In this document: positions 63,245-64,000 of the stretch, piece by piece
Position numbering within the stretch: position 1 is the stretch's first letter
How the letters are laid out: every line of letters starts with the position of its first letter
Assembly: GCF_002807665.1 (NCBI RefSeq)
Contig: NZ_PEAY01000001.1
Span: forward strand, 620,001 to 684,000
Source: Neoalteromonas facilis
GTDB taxonomy: Bacteria > Pseudomonadota > Gammaproteobacteria > Enterobacterales > Alteromonadaceae
Length of the DNA: 64,000 nt
Reading direction: 5' to 3'
Program-made: the position numbers and the translations under genes
Notes under the pieces: model-generated
Database searches by the model: none
Told to the model about the DNA's origin: nothing
What the model saw: the letters and a program-made list of their open reading frames with translations, nothing else

Positions 63245-64000
63245 TTACTGGCTAGGGCTTTCTACCACAGATAGCGCTACGGCCTCGGCAACGCGAATGC
63301 CGTCAATCCCCGCGGACCAAATGCCGCCTGCATAACCGGCTCCCTCGCCAGCGGGATAAAGCCCTTCTACATTAACGCTTTGGTAGTCTTTACCACGTTT
63401 AATGCAAACCGGTGAAGACGTACGCGTTTCGACGCCAGTCAATAAACCTTCCGCTTTAGCAAACCCTTTAATTTGACGGTCAAAGGCTGGAATGGCCTCG
63501 CGGATCGCTTCGGTCACATAGTCAGGCACGACCTTACTTAAATCGGTCAAGGTAATACCCGGCGTGTAAGAAGGCTGTACTTCGCCTAACTCAATGCTCG
63601 GTTTACCTTTCAGGAAGTCACCAATTAATTGTGCGGGTGCATGGTAATTTTCGCCCCCGGCTTTGAATGCCATTTCTTCTAACTTGCGTTGCAACGCGAT
63701 TCCTGCGAGAGGATGCCCTGGGTAGTCTTTCTCGGGTTCAATACCCACCACAATTGCGCTATTCGCGTTACGTTCGTGGCGTGAGTATTGGCTCATGCCA
63801 TTGGTCACTACGCGGCCTGGCTCAGATGCAGCAGCCACGACAGTGCCTCCCGGACACATACAAAAACTGTACACTGAGCGACCATTTTTACAGTGATGCA
63901 CCAGTTTGTAATCTGCCGCACCAAGGATCGGGTTGCCCGCATTATCACCAAAGCGACAGCGGTCAATCATGCTCTGCTCATGTTCAATGCGAAAGCCAAT
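63245..64000 (-). CDS. NAD(P)/FAD-dependent oxidoreductase, C-terminal part (cut by window end)
   Basis: The minus-strand frame is open from the window edge to the stop at 63245: 251 residues ending with VEGLYPAGEGAGYAGGIWSAGIDGIRVAEA, the C-terminal FAD-binding motif of the COG2509-type flavoprotein group. CMCPGGTVVAAASEPGRVVTNGMSQYSRHERNANSAIVVGI is also conserved in this group. The frame continues upstream of the Met at 63970 (GFRIEHEQS precedes it), so the true start lies outside the window. Its substrate is unknown. Confidence 0.88.
   Translation of the reverse strand: MGFRIEHEQSMIDRCRFGDNAGNPILGAADYKLVHHCKNGRSVYSFCMCPGGTVVAAASEPGRVVTNGMSQYSRHERNANSAIVVGIEPEKDYPGHPLAGIALQRKLEEMAFKAGGENYHAPAQLIGDFLKGKPSIELGEVQPSYTPGITLTDLSKVVPDYVTEAIREAIPAFDRQIKGFAKAEGLLTGVETRTSSPVCIKRGKDYQSVNVEGLYPAGEGAGYAGGIWSAGIDGIRVAEAVALSVVESPSQ

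Overview
The window is chromosomal DNA from a Gram-negative marine gammaproteobacterium that looks like an Alteromonadales or Alteromonadaceae member. This rests on gene content: a CsiV-type periplasmic protein next to mfd, DUF3080, DUF2750 and DUF3450 family proteins, a TonB2-style DUF3450-ExbB-ExbB-ExbD-TonB-TPR operon, a large TonB-dependent receptor, a TorF-type porin, and the thrS-infC-rpmI-rplT...pheST-ihfA block. There is no rRNA, tRNA, CRISPR array, transposase or integrase. Genes are dense and mostly ordinary.

Layout: 1-5.7 kb carries a cut MFS transporter, a thioesterase, an HDOD protein, a ketopantoate reductase-like protein, a glycosyltransferase, a SufE-like protein and a DUF2750 protein. 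5.8-9.8 kb has xthA with an orphan CbiM-like permease, a hypoxanthine phosphoribosyltransferase-like gene, a lone LolC/E-type permease and a PilZ-like protein. 9.9-20.8 kb holds mfd-csiV-cobalamin adenosyltransferase as an overlapping operon, a DASS symporter with nagZ, and a penicillin-acylase family hydrolase. 20.9-28.8 kb is the translation block on the minus strand: thrS, infC (AUU start), rpmI, rplT, terminator, a ybaK-type deacylase, pheS, pheT, ihfA. The thrS leader folds into two hairpins, one with a tRNA-Thr anticodon-like loop.

29-32.7 kb has a fructosamine-kinase family gene, a DUF3080 lipoprotein, a small basic protein and a PAS protein. 32.9-40.3 kb is a complete minimal V-type ATPase operon of the Chlamydia/spirochaete kind (no F, G or classical C subunit, DUF2764 present). 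Its gene order is circularly permuted: B-D-I-K-E-DUF2764-A. It has an FNR-like box upstream and is followed by an SPFH-NfeD pair. This is the most unusual large system here.

42-48.2 kb is the TonB2-type operon on the minus strand. Its last gene (TPR) has had its 3' end duplicated: a 1,008-bp unit carrying a PEP-CTERM gene lies between two 142-bp direct repeats, the displaced copy keeping what looks like the original terminator. All three differences between the repeats are synonymous. This looks like single-crossover integration of a small circle or an equivalent recombination.

48.6-54.2 kb has a class V aminotransferase-fold protein, a chemoreceptor next to two orphan periplasmic solute-binding proteins, and a TorF-type porin. 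54.3-56.9 kb has an acetolactate synthase large subunit downstream of an Lrp/AsnC regulator, with a possible leader peptide between. 57-62.1 kb has a TonB-dependent receptor, a secreted amidohydrolase and a secreted SnoaL-like protein. 62.2-64 kb has a circularly permuted ribosome-assembly GTPase and a cut FAD-dependent oxidoreductase. The TonB operon probably energises receptors such as the one at 57-59.7 kb, and the amidohydrolase may act on what that receptor imports; both links are inferences from position.
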